A stretch of 64,000 bases of DNA from positions 1 to 64,000 of the forward strand of contig JAUICP010000009.1 in assembly GCA_030427805.1 (NCBI GenBank). Reading direction: 5' to 3'. This document shows, in pieces, positions 17,786 to 26,300 of the stretch (position 1 is the first letter of the stretch; every line of letters starts with the position of its first letter). The notes under the pieces were generated by a model. It worked only from the letters and a program-made list of their open reading frames with translations. It had not been told where the DNA came from and did not search any database. Source of the DNA: Bdellovibrionia bacterium (GTDB lineage Bacteria; Bdellovibrionota; Bdellovibrionia; Bdellovibrionales; JAGQZY01). The position numbers and the translations under genes are program-made.

Positions 17786-20262
17786 CCGGTGGCTTTTGTT
17801 CCATCTTGTTCGTGCAATTGACTACCCGAAATAAAGTCACCTCCGAATGCCAACTTCTCAAGAATATCCAGTAAACTTAAATTTGGATTCTCTTTTAGAG
17901 CCTGCTCGATCAAGACCTTGTCACTTGCATCTGAAGTTGAAAACCAGTGGCTCAAAGGCTCCGGCGCTAATCTCAAGATGGCTTCTTTTTCATCTTGAAG
18001 ATAGTAGAACTCACTGTACTCACCCTTTTTGATCTGCAAGCTTTTGATTCTTTCGACCTGGGTGTCGTTAAAATCAAAAGTCTTTTTGAAATCATCCCAG
18101 TCAATTTTTCGCTGCCGCAAGATGATGACACTGGTGGTGTTTGTCATCAAGGCATCTTTAAGGGCCGGGTCGGCCATAAAGTCCTTGTAGTTTTGACTCA
18201 GGCACCAAATGCCACTTTTAAACTTCCTCCAAGTCCGGTAGCAGGTAATGACGACTTGACGGGCAAGCTCTGATTGAAAAAGCCTTTCGGCCTCATCAAT
18301 TATGAGCAAGTACTCGCGCTCAATGTCCGAGGATGCAACATCTTGGATGTAAGACGTTAGTAGCAAAAGCAAAACGTCTTTGAGATCGGAGTAATTGCTC
18401 AAATGTTGAACTTCGATCGACACCAAGTCTTTTGAGAGTTTCACATTGGTTTTGCCATCAAGCATTTGACCGTAAGCCGACGAGCCTGTCCAGCTGTAGA
18501 GAATTTCTCCAAACTCCCTCATTTTCTGATCCCTGTGGGCGTCAAGGCACCTCTTCAGATCAGAAAGAGTCGGGGGGCCGTCGCTCGACTCGCTGTAAAT
18601 TCTGTGAACCTGCTCCTCAAGTAAGGCTTTTTCTCGTTTACCAAGGGCCTTTTTGTCCTCATCTTTTAGGATCATTTCTAAAACAGCAAGGACTGTGCGA
18701 ACCCGGTCAGGGCTTGGCTCAGTTTCTCCCTCTTTCAGATCAAACATATTGAGACAAAGATTCGAGTTCAGATTTAGATCCAAGAACTCGCCGTCTAAAA
18801 TATCAATGAGCCGCTTTGAGGAGGCTCCATTGTCAATCCAAACGATTCGAGGTCTAAGCAGTGTGCCGTCATCTTTTCTTTTGGTCTTTCCATAAAACAT
18901 GGACATCAATTGCACCACCGTATAGCTCTTACCACTCCCAGATCCACCAAAGACGATCCCGTTCCACGCAGGCAGATGATCGGCATAGGGGTCCAGAGAA
19001 AAAAGACTCCCATCTCTTGTCGGGATCAAGCAAACGGGCCTTGGGTTCCCACGCCAGCCAGAGAACACCGGCATTAGGTGAGAAGCGTTACTTGATTTCA
19101 TTTTTTTCTTTCTCACTCCCTCACATCGGCCAGGGAGAGATTTTAGAAACACCTCTTTTGAGGCGAGGGTCTCCTGAAGCCCTTCAGCTTGATTCATCAT
19201 GCGAAAGGTCTTTAAAATCTCATCGGTCTTGTCATCAAGCTCGGCCTTAGATTTTCCCCAGGTGATCACGTTGAGATCAGAGGAGACAAGTTTCTCCGAA
19301 CCCGATAGCAAATTGCCAAGCAGTCCCTCAATTTGTCCAAGCTTGCTCTCGGACTCCAGATCAATCACATTTTGACTGCCTGAGGCCATAGAGTGGGCAA
19401 TTCTTCGGCTCAGCTCTAATGATCCCTTTTCTTTTGACTGATTAAGCAGTTCAATGGACTGGCTCATCCAAAAATGAAAAGGGATACTTGAGAAAATATT
19501 GGCCATCGAAGCGTAGGTCTGACCTTCTGGCAGTAGCGCCATCGAAATCGTTCGAAACATTGTCCCGCCAAGGTTTACGGCCTCTTTGTTCCATGTAAGA
19601 TCCGTCAGCGTTAGCTGCTCGCTCACAGAAGGGTCAAGAGCTGAAGTAGGATCTCGAAACTGAGTCGACCCCATCTTTTCGACTCGCTCAGGATTCAGAT
19701 ACTCAAACATCAGCTGAAACCATTCCCTCGATGAAAGAGGTTCTGGAGAAAGTTTTGCTGAATCCAGTAAGGAGTTCACCTGCTTGATCACCCTCATGAA
19801 CTTTTCTCTTCTTCCTTGAAACTCCTCACTTGAAACTGGCTGAAATTTTTCGGGGGTAGAAAAGAGCGATTGTTTTTTCAAACTCTCTGGTCCACTTCTG
19901 ACAAAAAAATACACCTTGGGAACAAAGTAGGTTCCGCTCCTTTGATTCTCTTCAAAAAAGCGGACCCGCGCGTTGGTGATTCTTTGATAAGCGTCGCCAG
20001 AACCCCTTGAAAGATCTCTATGCCCCTCGATCAAATCATCAACTCGACGAGAGAGCTTGTAGAAAACCTGAAGTTTGAGGCCCTCCTCACAAGAGACAAG
20101 TAGGTTCTCAAGGCCTTGGCTCATCTGATTGATCTGAAACTCTGTAGCGCAGGTCATGTCAAAGCCACCGAGGCTAAACCCTTTCCCTAGGGAGCCATCG
20201 CTAAAAACCATGAGGTCCTCATCAAAATGCCAAAGACCGAGCTCATCTGAAAGACTATTCAT
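17782..20262 (-). CDS. virB4: VirB4/TraC-family type IV secretion ATPase
   Basis: This 826-residue protein is the main ATPase that powers pilus assembly and transfer. The N-terminal half is the TraC/VirB4 domain. The C-terminal half has Walker A GGSGSGKSYTVVQLM near residues 440-454 and Walker B YLLIIDEAERLF, followed by the Q/R motifs GIWCLSQNYKDF and SVIILRQRKIDW. It overlaps virB3 by 8 bp. It is the most confidently identified secretion gene of the element. Confidence 0.9.
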   Translation of the reverse strand: MNSLSDELGLWHFDEDLMVFSDGSLGKGFSLGGFDMTCATEFQINQMSQGLENLLVSCEEGLKLQVFYKLSRRVDDLIEGHRDLSRGSGDAYQRITNARVRFFEENQRSGTYFVPKVYFFVRSGPESLKKQSLFSTPEKFQPVSSEEFQGRREKFMRVIKQVNSLLDSAKLSPEPLSSREWFQLMFEYLNPERVEKMGSTQFRDPTSALDPSVSEQLTLTDLTWNKEAVNLGGTMFRTISMALLPEGQTYASMANIFSSIPFHFWMSQSIELLNQSKEKGSLELSRRIAHSMASGSQNVIDLESESKLGQIEGLLGNLLSGSEKLVSSDLNVITWGKSKAELDDKTDEILKTFRMMNQAEGLQETLASKEVFLKSLPGRCEGVRKKKMKSSNASHLMPVFSGWRGNPRPVCLIPTRDGSLFSLDPYADHLPAWNGIVFGGSGSGKSYTVVQLMSMFYGKTKRKDDGTLLRPRIVWIDNGASSKRLIDILDGEFLDLNLNSNLCLNMFDLKEGETEPSPDRVRTVLAVLEMILKDEDKKALGKREKALLEEQVHRIYSESSDGPPTLSDLKRCLDAHRDQKMREFGEILYSWTGSSAYGQMLDGKTNVKLSKDLVSIEVQHLSNYSDLKDVLLLLLTSYIQDVASSDIEREYLLIIDEAERLFQSELARQVVITCYRTWRKFKSGIWCLSQNYKDFMADPALKDALMTNTTSVIILRQRKIDWDDFKKTFDFNDTQVERIKSLQIKKGEYSEFYYLQDEKEAILRLAPEPLSHWFSTSDASDKVLIEQALKENPNLSLLDILEKLAFGGDFISGSQLHEQDGTKATG

Positions 20263-20548
20263 AAATGCTCCTCCTCATTTTTGAGACTGACTTTGGATCT
20301 GCACCGGCCGAGAAGAATCCAGGTTCCAAATGAAACCGTATCCAGTGGGCCAAAAACTGATCGGGTTTTCCTCTCTTGCCAAAATAAAGTACCCCTATGA
20401 TTAAAGCGGGACCGCCTATCACTAGCGGGGCCTCCAGAGCCGTTCCGCCAAAAAACAAATTCATCACCGCACCAAAAATTAGGGCCACGAGAAGATCAAG
20501 GGCCTCAAGGCCCCCGATCTTAAACTTGGCATCCAAACTCCTGTGCAC
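20255..20548 (-). CDS. virB3: VirB3/TraL-like membrane protein
   Basis: This 97-residue protein has two membrane segments (LDLLVALIFGAVMNLFFGG and PLVIGGPALIIGVLYFG) followed by a polar C-terminus, the size and layout of VirB3/TraL. It works with VirB4 at the inner membrane. It overlaps virB4 by 8 bp and lies 25 bp downstream of the pilin gene. Confidence 0.75.
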   Translation of the reverse strand: MHRSLDAKFKIGGLEALDLLVALIFGAVMNLFFGGTALEAPLVIGGPALIIGVLYFGKRGKPDQFLAHWIRFHLEPGFFSAGADPKSVSKMRRSIYE

Positions 20549-20573
20549 TTCAGAGGTATGGATTTCGATATCC

Positions 20574-20885
20574 TTACCCTCCGACCGCTGACTGAAACCA
20601 GCGAATGATCAGTGGGGCTAAAAAACCAATTGCACTGGCAATCACCACTAAAATCATTCTCTTCTTGGCTCCTTCGTCACCGCTGGCGGCGAGCATGGCC
20701 GCATAAAGAAGCCCTAAAATCGCTACGGCTGGCAAAATAACCGTCATCAAGTTATTGGTAAAGCCCTGTACGCGGTTTTCAAAACCACTTCCCCCAAAGT
20801 TCTGGGCCATCGCCGGATCTGCAAAAAACAAAATCCCTAACCCCAGAACTATCAAACTCATCAACCCATAGTTTTTGATCATCAT
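20574..20885 (-). CDS. virB2: VirB2/TrbC-like pilin
   Basis: This 103-residue protein has a signal peptide ending near MAQ (LGILFFADPAMAQ) and two hydrophobic helices (LMTVILPAVAILGLLYAAMLAA and MILVVIASAIGFLAPLIIRWF) with a short basic loop between them (GDEGAKKR). That is the typical layout of the conjugative pilin subunit. Its start overlaps the stop of the upstream gene by 1 bp. Confidence 0.8.
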   Translation of the reverse strand: MMIKNYGLMSLIVLGLGILFFADPAMAQNFGGSGFENRVQGFTNNLMTVILPAVAILGLLYAAMLAASGDEGAKKRMILVVIASAIGFLAPLIIRWFQSAVGG

Positions 20886-21241
20886 CAGTTACTCAAAAAC
20901 AGGACAAGGGTTTTATATTTCGATCCATAATTGACGTGGACGTTACCGCCGGTGGACTCATCGCTATATCCTTGTCCCACCAATTGCCTTTTTAGAAACG
21001 TTCCGTCTTTTTTCTTGATCACTTGCTCCATACGGTACTCGACCTTGTCGCCACTGCTTGAGTAGGGTTTTAAGAAGTACTGCTTCTCGCTTGGCTCTTC
21101 ATCAATTTTGAGCAAATACTCACCGTAATTTGAGTTGTAAAAACTCACTCCAGCTTGGTTTACTGTGTTGTCCCTTTTGTCGAGCCAGCCGAGCGTCAAT
21201 GTCTCAGATGGCCTAAAAATATTGTCATTGTTTGTAGTCAT
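20885..21241 (-). CDS. Uncharacterised protein before the pilin gene
   Basis: The ATG at 21241 is chosen because GGGGG lies 7 nt upstream; the product is 118 residues with no signal peptide. The sequence is polar and beta-rich (NIFRPSETLTLGWLDKRDN, YLLKIDEEPSEKQYFLKPY). No family is recognised. Overlap with virB2 by 1 bp indicates co-translation with the pilin, so a role in pilus or host control is possible but unsupported. Confidence 0.6.
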   Translation of the reverse strand: MTTNNDNIFRPSETLTLGWLDKRDNTVNQAGVSFYNSNYGEYLLKIDEEPSEKQYFLKPYSSSGDKVEYRMEQVIKKKDGTFLKRQLVGQGYSDESTGGNVHVNYGSKYKTLVLFLSN

Positions 21242-21341
21242 TGAAAGACCCCCATTATTTTTTGATTGAACGTGCTTCCCCTCAGACCTTCCCATTTTTT
21301 TTTTGCTTTTATTTCGTTTTCTCCTCCCAGTTTGGAGATGT

Positions 21342-21701
21342 TCATGCAGCGAGTTTCACCATTTCCCGGGTTTCATACCGTGCAAGATTGATGTAGAGGT
21401 TTGAACTGTCATAGAAATCCCACTCAAGACGGATCAATCCAGAGTTTTTCCCATGCATCAGATATCCAACCCCAACTTGTTCAAGCTCTTCGTTTTCAAG
21501 ATTCTCAAAGAAGATGACATAGTCGTGAGCAGCGTTAACGTTTGGCTCTGGATTCAAGGTGTAGCCCTCTTTGTCCAGCCCATTGATCTGTAACTCACAG
21601 AAGTCGGCCTCTTCTGAGTAGTATCCGTGACCAATGCTTCTGATCTTGAGAACACGGCCCTTTTTGTTTCTTTTCCCTTTAAAAATATCGAATAAATTCA
21701 T
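21342..21701 (-). CDS. Uncharacterised small element protein
   Basis: This 119-residue protein has a good ribosome-binding site (AAGGGGAAACA before ATG) and a basic N-terminus (FDIFKGKRNKKGRV). It is then rich in aromatic and acidic residues (YVIFFENLENEELEQVGVGY, LIRLEWDFYDSSNLYINLARY). It has no signal peptide or membrane segment. It lies between the sigma-like regulators and the pilin group. No function can be assigned. Confidence 0.6.
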   Translation of the reverse strand: MNLFDIFKGKRNKKGRVLKIRSIGHGYYSEEADFCELQINGLDKEGYTLNPEPNVNAAHDYVIFFENLENEELEQVGVGYLMHGKNSGLIRLEWDFYDSSNLYINLARYETREMVKLAA

Positions 21702-21714
21702 TGTTTCCCCTTTT

Positions 21715-22089
21715 TTAGGCGACCATCGCCAGTTTAAGCGCTCTAGAAAAGCGTGGATTTTTCATGCAGTCTTTTTTCATTTTGACCAGTCCATGTTTAA
21801 TAACTTGGTCTGCTTCCCCCCAGCTGATTCGGAGCGCCTTGGCGACCTCGAATATTGAGTAATTGTGCCAGAACCTCAAAACGATGGCCTTGCGTTGTCG
21901 TGGCGGCAGTCGTTTTAAAAGAGATCTCGCAATCACTTGATCCTCACTGGTGAATACACCAAACACCCTAGAGCCCTCCCATATGGAAAAAAGCCCTCGC
22001 TTTTTGGTGTTCCAACTCTTTACTTTCCTCAGGTCCCAGTTTTTCAGTGTGGTAAAAACACTCCCTGGAACTGCGCCTGTTCTTTTCAA
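21715..22089 (-). CDS. Sigma-70 region 4-like protein (5' end uncertain)
   Basis: The C-terminal 75 residues read as a sigma region 4 helix-turn-helix: LLKRLPPRQRKAIVLRFWHN, then YSIFEVAKALRISWGEADQVIKHGLVKMKKD. No region 2 is visible, so it is not a complete sigma factor. The frame starts with a weak TTG at 22089. A far better start (GGAGGTCACA then ATG at 22123) opens a different frame that ends at 21968. Either a frameshift separates the two halves of one gene, or a small leader gene overlaps it. It stands at the head of the virB operon, so a regulatory role is likely. Confidence 0.6.
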   Translation of the reverse strand: MKRTGAVPGSVFTTLKNWDLRKVKSWNTKKRGLFSIWEGSRVFGVFTSEDQVIARSLLKRLPPRQRKAIVLRFWHNYSIFEVAKALRISWGEADQVIKHGLVKMKKDCMKNPRFSRALKLAMVA

Positions 22090-22123
22090 AAATCTTTCGA
22101 AACAATTTCGAAATAAGCTTCAT
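21968..22123 (-). CDS. Short frame with strong ribosome-binding site, overlapping
   Basis: ATG at 22123 follows GGAGG by 5 nt and opens 51 codons with a natural, charged composition (MKLISKLFRKIFEKNRRSS, then EKLGPEESKELEHQKARAFF) before TAG at 21968. It overlaps the sigma-region-4 frame in another phase. It may be the true N-terminus of that gene, disrupted by a one-base change around 21970-22000, or a separate small gene. Confidence 0.45.
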   Translation of the reverse strand: MKLISKLFRKIFEKNRRSSRECFYHTEKLGPEESKELEHQKARAFFHMGGL

Positions 22124-22227
22124 TGTGACCTCCGTTTTTTTGTTAGTTTCGAGAGTTAAAAATTTTTTTGCCCCTCACTAATAGGGAAAACGTGCACCTT
22201 TGTTCACTCAACGTGCACCCTGCGATC

Positions 22228-22692
22228 TTAACAAGCCTCTGATTTCATTAACTTTTCCCTCACTGCCATTTCCGGAAAAAGTGCACGAAGTTTTTTGAGT
22301 GCCGACTGATGAGATTTGTGAACGGCACTCTTGCATACGCCCAGCTCTGTAGCGATTTGTGATAGGGTTTGCTGGTGCCAATAGATCTTTTTTAAGACAA
22401 TGTATTGCCTTTGAGTCAGGGACTTGATGGCGCGAGCGACGAAGGGTTTGAAGTGGTCGAGCTCCAGGTTTTCACTGTAGCCAAAAATTCCCCGAGCAAG
22501 ATCCTTCGGACTTAGTGAGTCCATAAGTTTTTCAGCAGTCTTTGGCTTGACTGGTGTGTCAGCCTGATTGACCTCAAATGTCTGAAGGTATTCTTCCCAA
22601 ACACTGGGTAGCCAAGTTCTGCAGATCTTTCTGATCTCTTCTTCCGTTTTTGTTGTACCGTCGGCATTGAGCCATGGTTTTGATAAGTTCAT
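22228..22692 (-). CDS. Sigma-70 region 4-like regulator
   Basis: This 154-residue protein starts at ATG 22692 after GGGGG. The C-terminal part is a clear region 4 HTH: IKSLTQRQYIVLKKIYWHQQ, then TLSQIATELGVCKSAVHKSHQSALKKLRALF. The N-terminal 75 residues are not a recognisable region 2. It is the first gene of the minus-strand virB operon and faces the sigma-54 regulator cluster across a 777-bp intergenic region. It is likely a transcription factor of the transfer genes. A Sec-independent cytoplasmic location is expected. Confidence 0.7.
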   Translation of the reverse strand: MNLSKPWLNADGTTKTEEEIRKICRTWLPSVWEEYLQTFEVNQADTPVKPKTAEKLMDSLSPKDLARGIFGYSENLELDHFKPFVARAIKSLTQRQYIVLKKIYWHQQTLSQIATELGVCKSAVHKSHQSALKKLRALFPEMAVREKLMKSEAC

Positions 22693-22758
22693 AGGTTTTC
22701 CCCCTGATAAGTTCTTTGGACGGTGGCAACCATCGCCGCCGTTTCAGGACTTCAGAAT

Positions 22759-22774
22759 TACAAGGGGTGTACCA
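22759..22774 (-). promoter_or_regulatory. Possible sigma-54-like promoter for the virB operon
   Basis: On the minus strand the sequence TGGTAC-N5-TTGTA has the sigma-54 spacing, with GG at -24 but GT instead of GC at -12. It points at the first gene of the virB operon, 67 bp downstream. The -12 mismatch makes it a weak candidate. Confidence 0.25.
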
Positions 22775-23162
22775 AAACCATTTTTCTCTTAAGTTATTAG
22801 AATCACTGAAGCTGAAAACGCATCGAAGGATCAATCGTCCAAAAGCCTGGCCAGTAGGCTTTCTAAGGACTTGTTATTATTGAAACGGCATTGTCCCGAG
22901 CGCGGGACGAGAGGCCAACAGATGGGACAGCTCATTTTGCGTAAGACGAAAGGTGCTCTTCACTCAAACAATGGCCAACATTACACACTTTGGGATCTAT
23001 AAAGATTTCAATACTGGTCGGAGCCAAAGAACTCCATCCTATGCTTGAATTCAAAAAGAAGAGGTCGACTGCGAGTAAATTTTAGATGTGCCTGAAAAAA
23101 ACTTAAAAAAATAAACAAAAACCTGCTATATAGTTGAGCAGTAGAGGGGTTTGAAAACACGA

Positions 23163-23268
23163 GTGTCCCGTCAGCTGGACACCTGCCATCATCGTAAGCA
23201 CCTAGATTTTCTCAAAACAAGTCCACAAATGACACCTTCGTTAAACTCACTGTCCAATTGGATGGACA
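23163..23268 (+). promoter_or_regulatory. Enhancer-like palindromes upstream of the sigma-54 promoter
   Basis: Two inverted repeats share a GTCC/GGAC half-site: GTGTCC-N8-GGACAC at 23163-23182 and TGTCCA-N6-TGGACA at 23251-23268. A further half-site CTGGACAG lies near 23351. They sit about 155-250 bp upstream of the sigma-54 promoter, the usual place for activator binding. They are likely sites for the adjacent response regulator, which is inference. Confidence 0.55.
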
Positions 23269-23406
23269 CCTTCGAGAGAGTCGATTTTCAGTCAAATCGG
23301 TCACTTGGAGAAGAGGTGTTAAAAATGCCAAGGGAGAAGTGGCCAAGTGGCTGGACAGTTTGCACCACCTAAGGCCCTAAGCCCTTGATATTTTGCATTT
23401 GAGCGT

Positions 23407-23422
23407 TGGCACCACCATTGCT
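23407..23422 (+). promoter_or_regulatory. Sigma-54 promoter of the signalling cluster
   Basis: The sequence TGGCAC-CACCA-TTGCT matches the sigma-54 consensus at both elements, with exactly 10 nt between the invariant GG and GC. It lies about 48 bp upstream of the start of a sigma-54-dependent activator gene, so the cluster probably controls itself. Confidence 0.75.
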
Positions 23423-23469
23423 CAAGGCTTAGGCAGAAGTCGCAAGCGACTCGAGAGGGGGAAAAGACA

Positions 23470-24924
23470 ATGAATTATAAAATACTGGTAGCGGATGACA
23501 ATCCCCACTCAATGGCGGGGCTTCAAACAGAGCTCGAACACCACCTCGATATTCAGCCCGTGATCGTCGGCTCCGCCAAAGAGGCCATAAAGGAATTAAA
23601 GAAAGATCCCTTTGGTTTTGCGGCGATTGTGCTTGATTTTCATTTTGAAGAAGAGGGAACGAACGGAGCGATCCTCGCAAAAGAACTTTTAACTGTTAAC
23701 AACAAGCTTCAGATCATCATCTGCACTGGCGATATGAAAAAAGATCCCGTGATTGAAAGTCTCCGGGCACGAGTGAGCGACTTCATCCCAAAATCAGAGA
23801 TCAATACTCTGATCAGCTCCATTCGCAGGTGCTTTCCTCATTACGATGAAACCATCCGGTCAGTTCGCCAAAATGAGCCTAGCCCACGCACCAGATTTTC
23901 TCAAAATGAACGCTACTTAAGAGAGCTTGGCATCATCGGGCGATCCGATGAAATGATAAAGGTGTATGAGAAGGTAAAAAAGAGCGCTGACTCTAAAGTC
24001 ACTGTTCTTATCACCGGTGAGTGCGGGACGGGAAAAGAGCTTGTCGCAAAATCATTACATGAGCAATCGTCAAGATCTCACCGAAACTTTGTTCCCATAA
24101 ACTGCGGAGCGATCCCGGATTCTCTATTAGAAAGTGAGCTCTTTGGCCACGAGAAGGGAGCTTTCACCGGTGCCATGACGAAAAAAATCGGAAAATTTGA
24201 GCTCGCCCACGGTGGAACAATATTTCTTGATGAAATTGGCGATATGCCAACGCACTTGCAAGCAAAGCTGTTACGCGTTTTACAAGAGGAAGCCTTTTAC
24301 CCAGTGGGCTCTAACCAAATAAAGAAGGTGGACGTTCGGGTGGTCGCTGCGACCAACGTTAATCTTGAAAAGGCCGTTCAAGAAGGGAGATTTCGAGAAG
24401 ACCTTTACTACCGACTCAAGGTGATCTCAGTATCTCTTCCCCCGCTTAGGGAGCGGCTAGAGGACATTGAACCCTTGGTGGTCCACTTTCAAACCAAGTA
24501 CGACCCGACAGGCGAAAAACGAATCCTTTATAAAACCCTACGATATCTTAGGTCGCACAATTGGCCGGGTAATGTGCGGGAGCTAGAAAATGTGGTGCAA
24601 AATCTGGTGACGTTGTCGGTGGACAATGAAATTGGGCCAGAGAATCTTCCTTCAACTTTTTTTAAAGAAGATCTCGATATCAGATCCCTTGATGGGAAAC
24701 TTAATTTTAGCTGCGATTACACCGGTCTTGAAAAGCAGCTCAAAGAGTACGCTGAGGAGGTCAAAAGGGAGTACGTTCTGGCAAAAGTTAGAGAGGACAG
24801 ATCCTTAAGGCAGGCATCAAGTAAAATTGGCATGGCGAAATCGACTTTACAAATCAAACTTAAGAAATGGGGTTACACGTTTAACGATACAGGATTGGTG
24901 AGAGAAGATGTGGCTGGACTTTAA
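23470..24924 (+). CDS. Sigma-54-dependent response regulator (NtrC type)
   Basis: This 484-residue protein has three domains. The receiver (1-120) has acidic residues D9 and D10, phosphoacceptor D56 (AAIVLDFHF) and K108. The AAA+ domain (about 153-390) has Walker A GECGTGKE at 183-190, the sigma-54 contact loop GAFTGA at 230-235 and Walker B IFLDEIGD at 251-258. The C-terminal Fis-type HTH reads [25 protein letters not shown]. All key residues are present, so it should activate sigma-54 promoters when phosphorylated. It overlaps the radical SAM gene by 17 bp and begins a five-gene plus-strand cluster. The likely partner is the hybrid kinase at the end of the cluster. Confidence 0.93.
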   Translation: MNYKILVADDNPHSMAGLQTELEHHLDIQPVIVGSAKEAIKELKKDPFGFAAIVLDFHFEEEGTNGAILAKELLTVNNKLQIIICTGDMKKDPVIESLRARVSDFIPKSEINTLISSIRRCFPHYDETIRSVRQNEPSPRTRFSQNERYLRELGIIGRSDEMIKVYEKVKKSADSKVTVLITGECGTGKELVAKSLHEQSSRSHRNFVPINCGAIPDSLLESELFGHEKGAFTGAMTKKIGKFELAHGGTIFLDEIGDMPTHLQAKLLRVLQEEAFYPVGSNQIKKVDVRVVAATNVNLEKAVQEGRFREDLYYRLKVISVSLPPLRERLEDIEPLVVHFQTKYDPTGEKRILYKTLRYLRSHNWPGNVRELENVVQNLVTLSVDNEIGPENLPSTFFKEDLDIRSLDGKLNFSCDYTGLEKQLKEYAEEVKREYVLAKVREDRSLRQASSKIGMAKSTLQIKLKKWGYTFNDTGLVREDVAGL

Positions 24925-25951
24925 GAAAAAAATGACTCGAAAAATTGTTGATCTCATCGGCGGTCAGCGAGTGATGACTATTCAGATGGACATCACCAAT
25001 GCTTGCAACTTGAGCTGTGCCCACTGCTATCATAGCCACCACAACAATAAGGGCGCAATAAAACTTGATGACTGGTTTGAAATCATTGATCAGTACAAAG
25101 AGTTTCTTGATGAGTATCACTGGAGACCTAAAATCGTGATATGCGGCGGAGAGCCCACCGTGAGTCCCTATTTGCTCCCTTTAATATCGAGAGTCGATAG
25201 CATTTGGCCAGGGGTTCGGGTTTCCATTTTGACAAATGGAACGAGGCTCACTGAAAAACTGCTTGATACCTTGGCTCCCTTTAATATTGAGATGCAGATC
25301 TCCCTCGATGGCCCAGACGCTGAAAAACATGACTTAGTCAGGGGACAAGGTTCATTTCGGAAAGCCCTCATAGGACTGAAGCTTGCTTCTTCAAGAGGTG
25401 TCGACATCTATGTACAGTCGATCCTTTCAAAAAAGACCTCCTCTTGGCTTGAGGACTTTTTCAAACTCGCCAGGGCCTTAAAGGTTCGCCAGATGAACTT
25501 CACTCGCTTTATTTCTCAGGGCACTGGAATCGAGCTTGAAAACAGCGGTGAAGACAGGCCCCTTTCACCACAAGAATTAAAGCGAGCAATGGAAGATATT
25601 TTGAAATTTTCCAAAAAACATAAAGTACCCACGAACACCAACCAAGCCCTGTTTCACCTGCTTGATGAAAAGCTCGGGGCCAATGAAAAGTATGGCTACC
25701 AAGGCTTGATTGTCGACTATAAGGGGAACTTAAAGGTGTCCAGTCGGGCCGACTATGTGGTTGGGAATATTCTTGAAGAGGGATTAAAAAATCTGTTCTT
25801 GAATGATCCAGTTTTTAGAAATTTAAGAAAGGCAAATATTGAAACCTGTGGCCAGTGCCAGTTCTTTAGAAAATGTGGAGGTAGTCGCAATGCAAGTTTT
25901 GCGACCACCGGTAGTTTTTTAAAGGCTGACCCTGGCTGCTGGATTCGGTAA
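24908..25951 (+). CDS. Radical SAM/SPASM enzyme
   Basis: This 347-residue protein has the radical SAM cluster motif CNLSCAHC (Cys33, 37, 40) after a short N-terminus. The barrel includes ICGGEPTVSPYLLPLI and VSILTNGTRL. A C-terminal SPASM region has cysteines at about 314, 317, 323 and 344 (CGQCQFFRKCGG, then PGCWIR) for an auxiliary iron-sulfur cluster. Such enzymes commonly modify peptides or proteins (PqqE, sactionine and mycofactocin maturases). The next gene, 25 bp downstream, encodes a small secreted protein and is the obvious candidate substrate. That relation is inferred from position. Confidence 0.88.
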   Translation: MWLDFKKKMTRKIVDLIGGQRVMTIQMDITNACNLSCAHCYHSHHNNKGAIKLDDWFEIIDQYKEFLDEYHWRPKIVICGGEPTVSPYLLPLISRVDSIWPGVRVSILTNGTRLTEKLLDTLAPFNIEMQISLDGPDAEKHDLVRGQGSFRKALIGLKLASSRGVDIYVQSILSKKTSSWLEDFFKLARALKVRQMNFTRFISQGTGIELENSGEDRPLSPQELKRAMEDILKFSKKHKVPTNTNQALFHLLDEKLGANEKYGYQGLIVDYKGNLKVSSRADYVVGNILEEGLKNLFLNDPVFRNLRKANIETCGQCQFFRKCGGSRNASFATTGSFLKADPGCWIR

Positions 25952-25976
25952 ACAACATACTAAAGGGAGGGATAAG

Positions 25977-26300
25977 ATGAATCCATTGAAGAAAGCAATT
26001 TTTTGGCTGTTGGCAATACTGCCACTTGGCTCAATTTCCTATGCCGCTGATTATGAGCTGCATGTTGAGACTCCAGATTCGGGAGACATTATCTCTCAGT
26101 TCGAAGAGAGCTTTTCGGAAGAGACACTCCCGCAAAAATATTATTATTACATGGATAAGCACGGCATAATTACTTTAGAGGACCTCCGGGCAGAGAGAAA
26201 CTATCGACATTTTCTCCAGATGCTCTTGGAGTTTGAGAAAGATAGTCAATATGGGGTCACCGCATCTGGCGGAGCAATCAGTATTGGTGGAACTCAGTGA
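25977..26300 (+). CDS. Small secreted protein, candidate modified signal precursor
   Basis: The 107-residue product has a strong ribosome-binding site (GGGAGGG) and a Sec signal peptide (MNPLKKAIFWLLAILPLG, cleavage near Ala23-Ala24). The mature part is acidic, with a tyrosine run (KYYYYMDKHG) and a helix, and ends in a glycine- and hydroxyl-rich tail (YGVTASGGAISIGGTQ). It lies between a radical SAM/SPASM enzyme and an oligopeptide-binding lipoprotein, whose start overlaps its stop (TGATG). I read it as a possible precursor of a modified peptide. Such a substrate would have to be modified before export. No family is recognised; a periplasmic accessory protein is the alternative. Confidence 0.65.
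   Translation: MNPLKKAIFWLLAILPLGSISYAADYELHVETPDSGDIISQFEESFSEETLPQKYYYYMDKHGIITLEDLRAERNYRHFLQMLLEFEKDSQYGVTASGGAISIGGTQ

Larger units (their letters stand above)
22693..23469. other. Large divergent regulatory region of the element
   Basis: No convincing gene lies in these 777 bp between the minus-strand virB operon and the plus-strand signalling cluster. It holds several hairpins: AAAGCCT/AGGCTTT at 22842-22862, and GTCCCG-AGCG-CGGGAC at 22893-22908. It also has palindromes with a GTGTCC/TGGACA half-site (separate entry), an A-rich tract at 23096-23120, and a sigma-54 promoter near the right end. The density of symmetric sites suggests it is the main control region of the element. Confidence 0.6.

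Noticed and set aside
23151-23372. Plus-strand open frame of 73 codons before the sigma-54 promoter
   Set aside because: It starts with TTG without a ribosome-binding site and spans the enhancer-like palindromes; it is better explained as control DNA.
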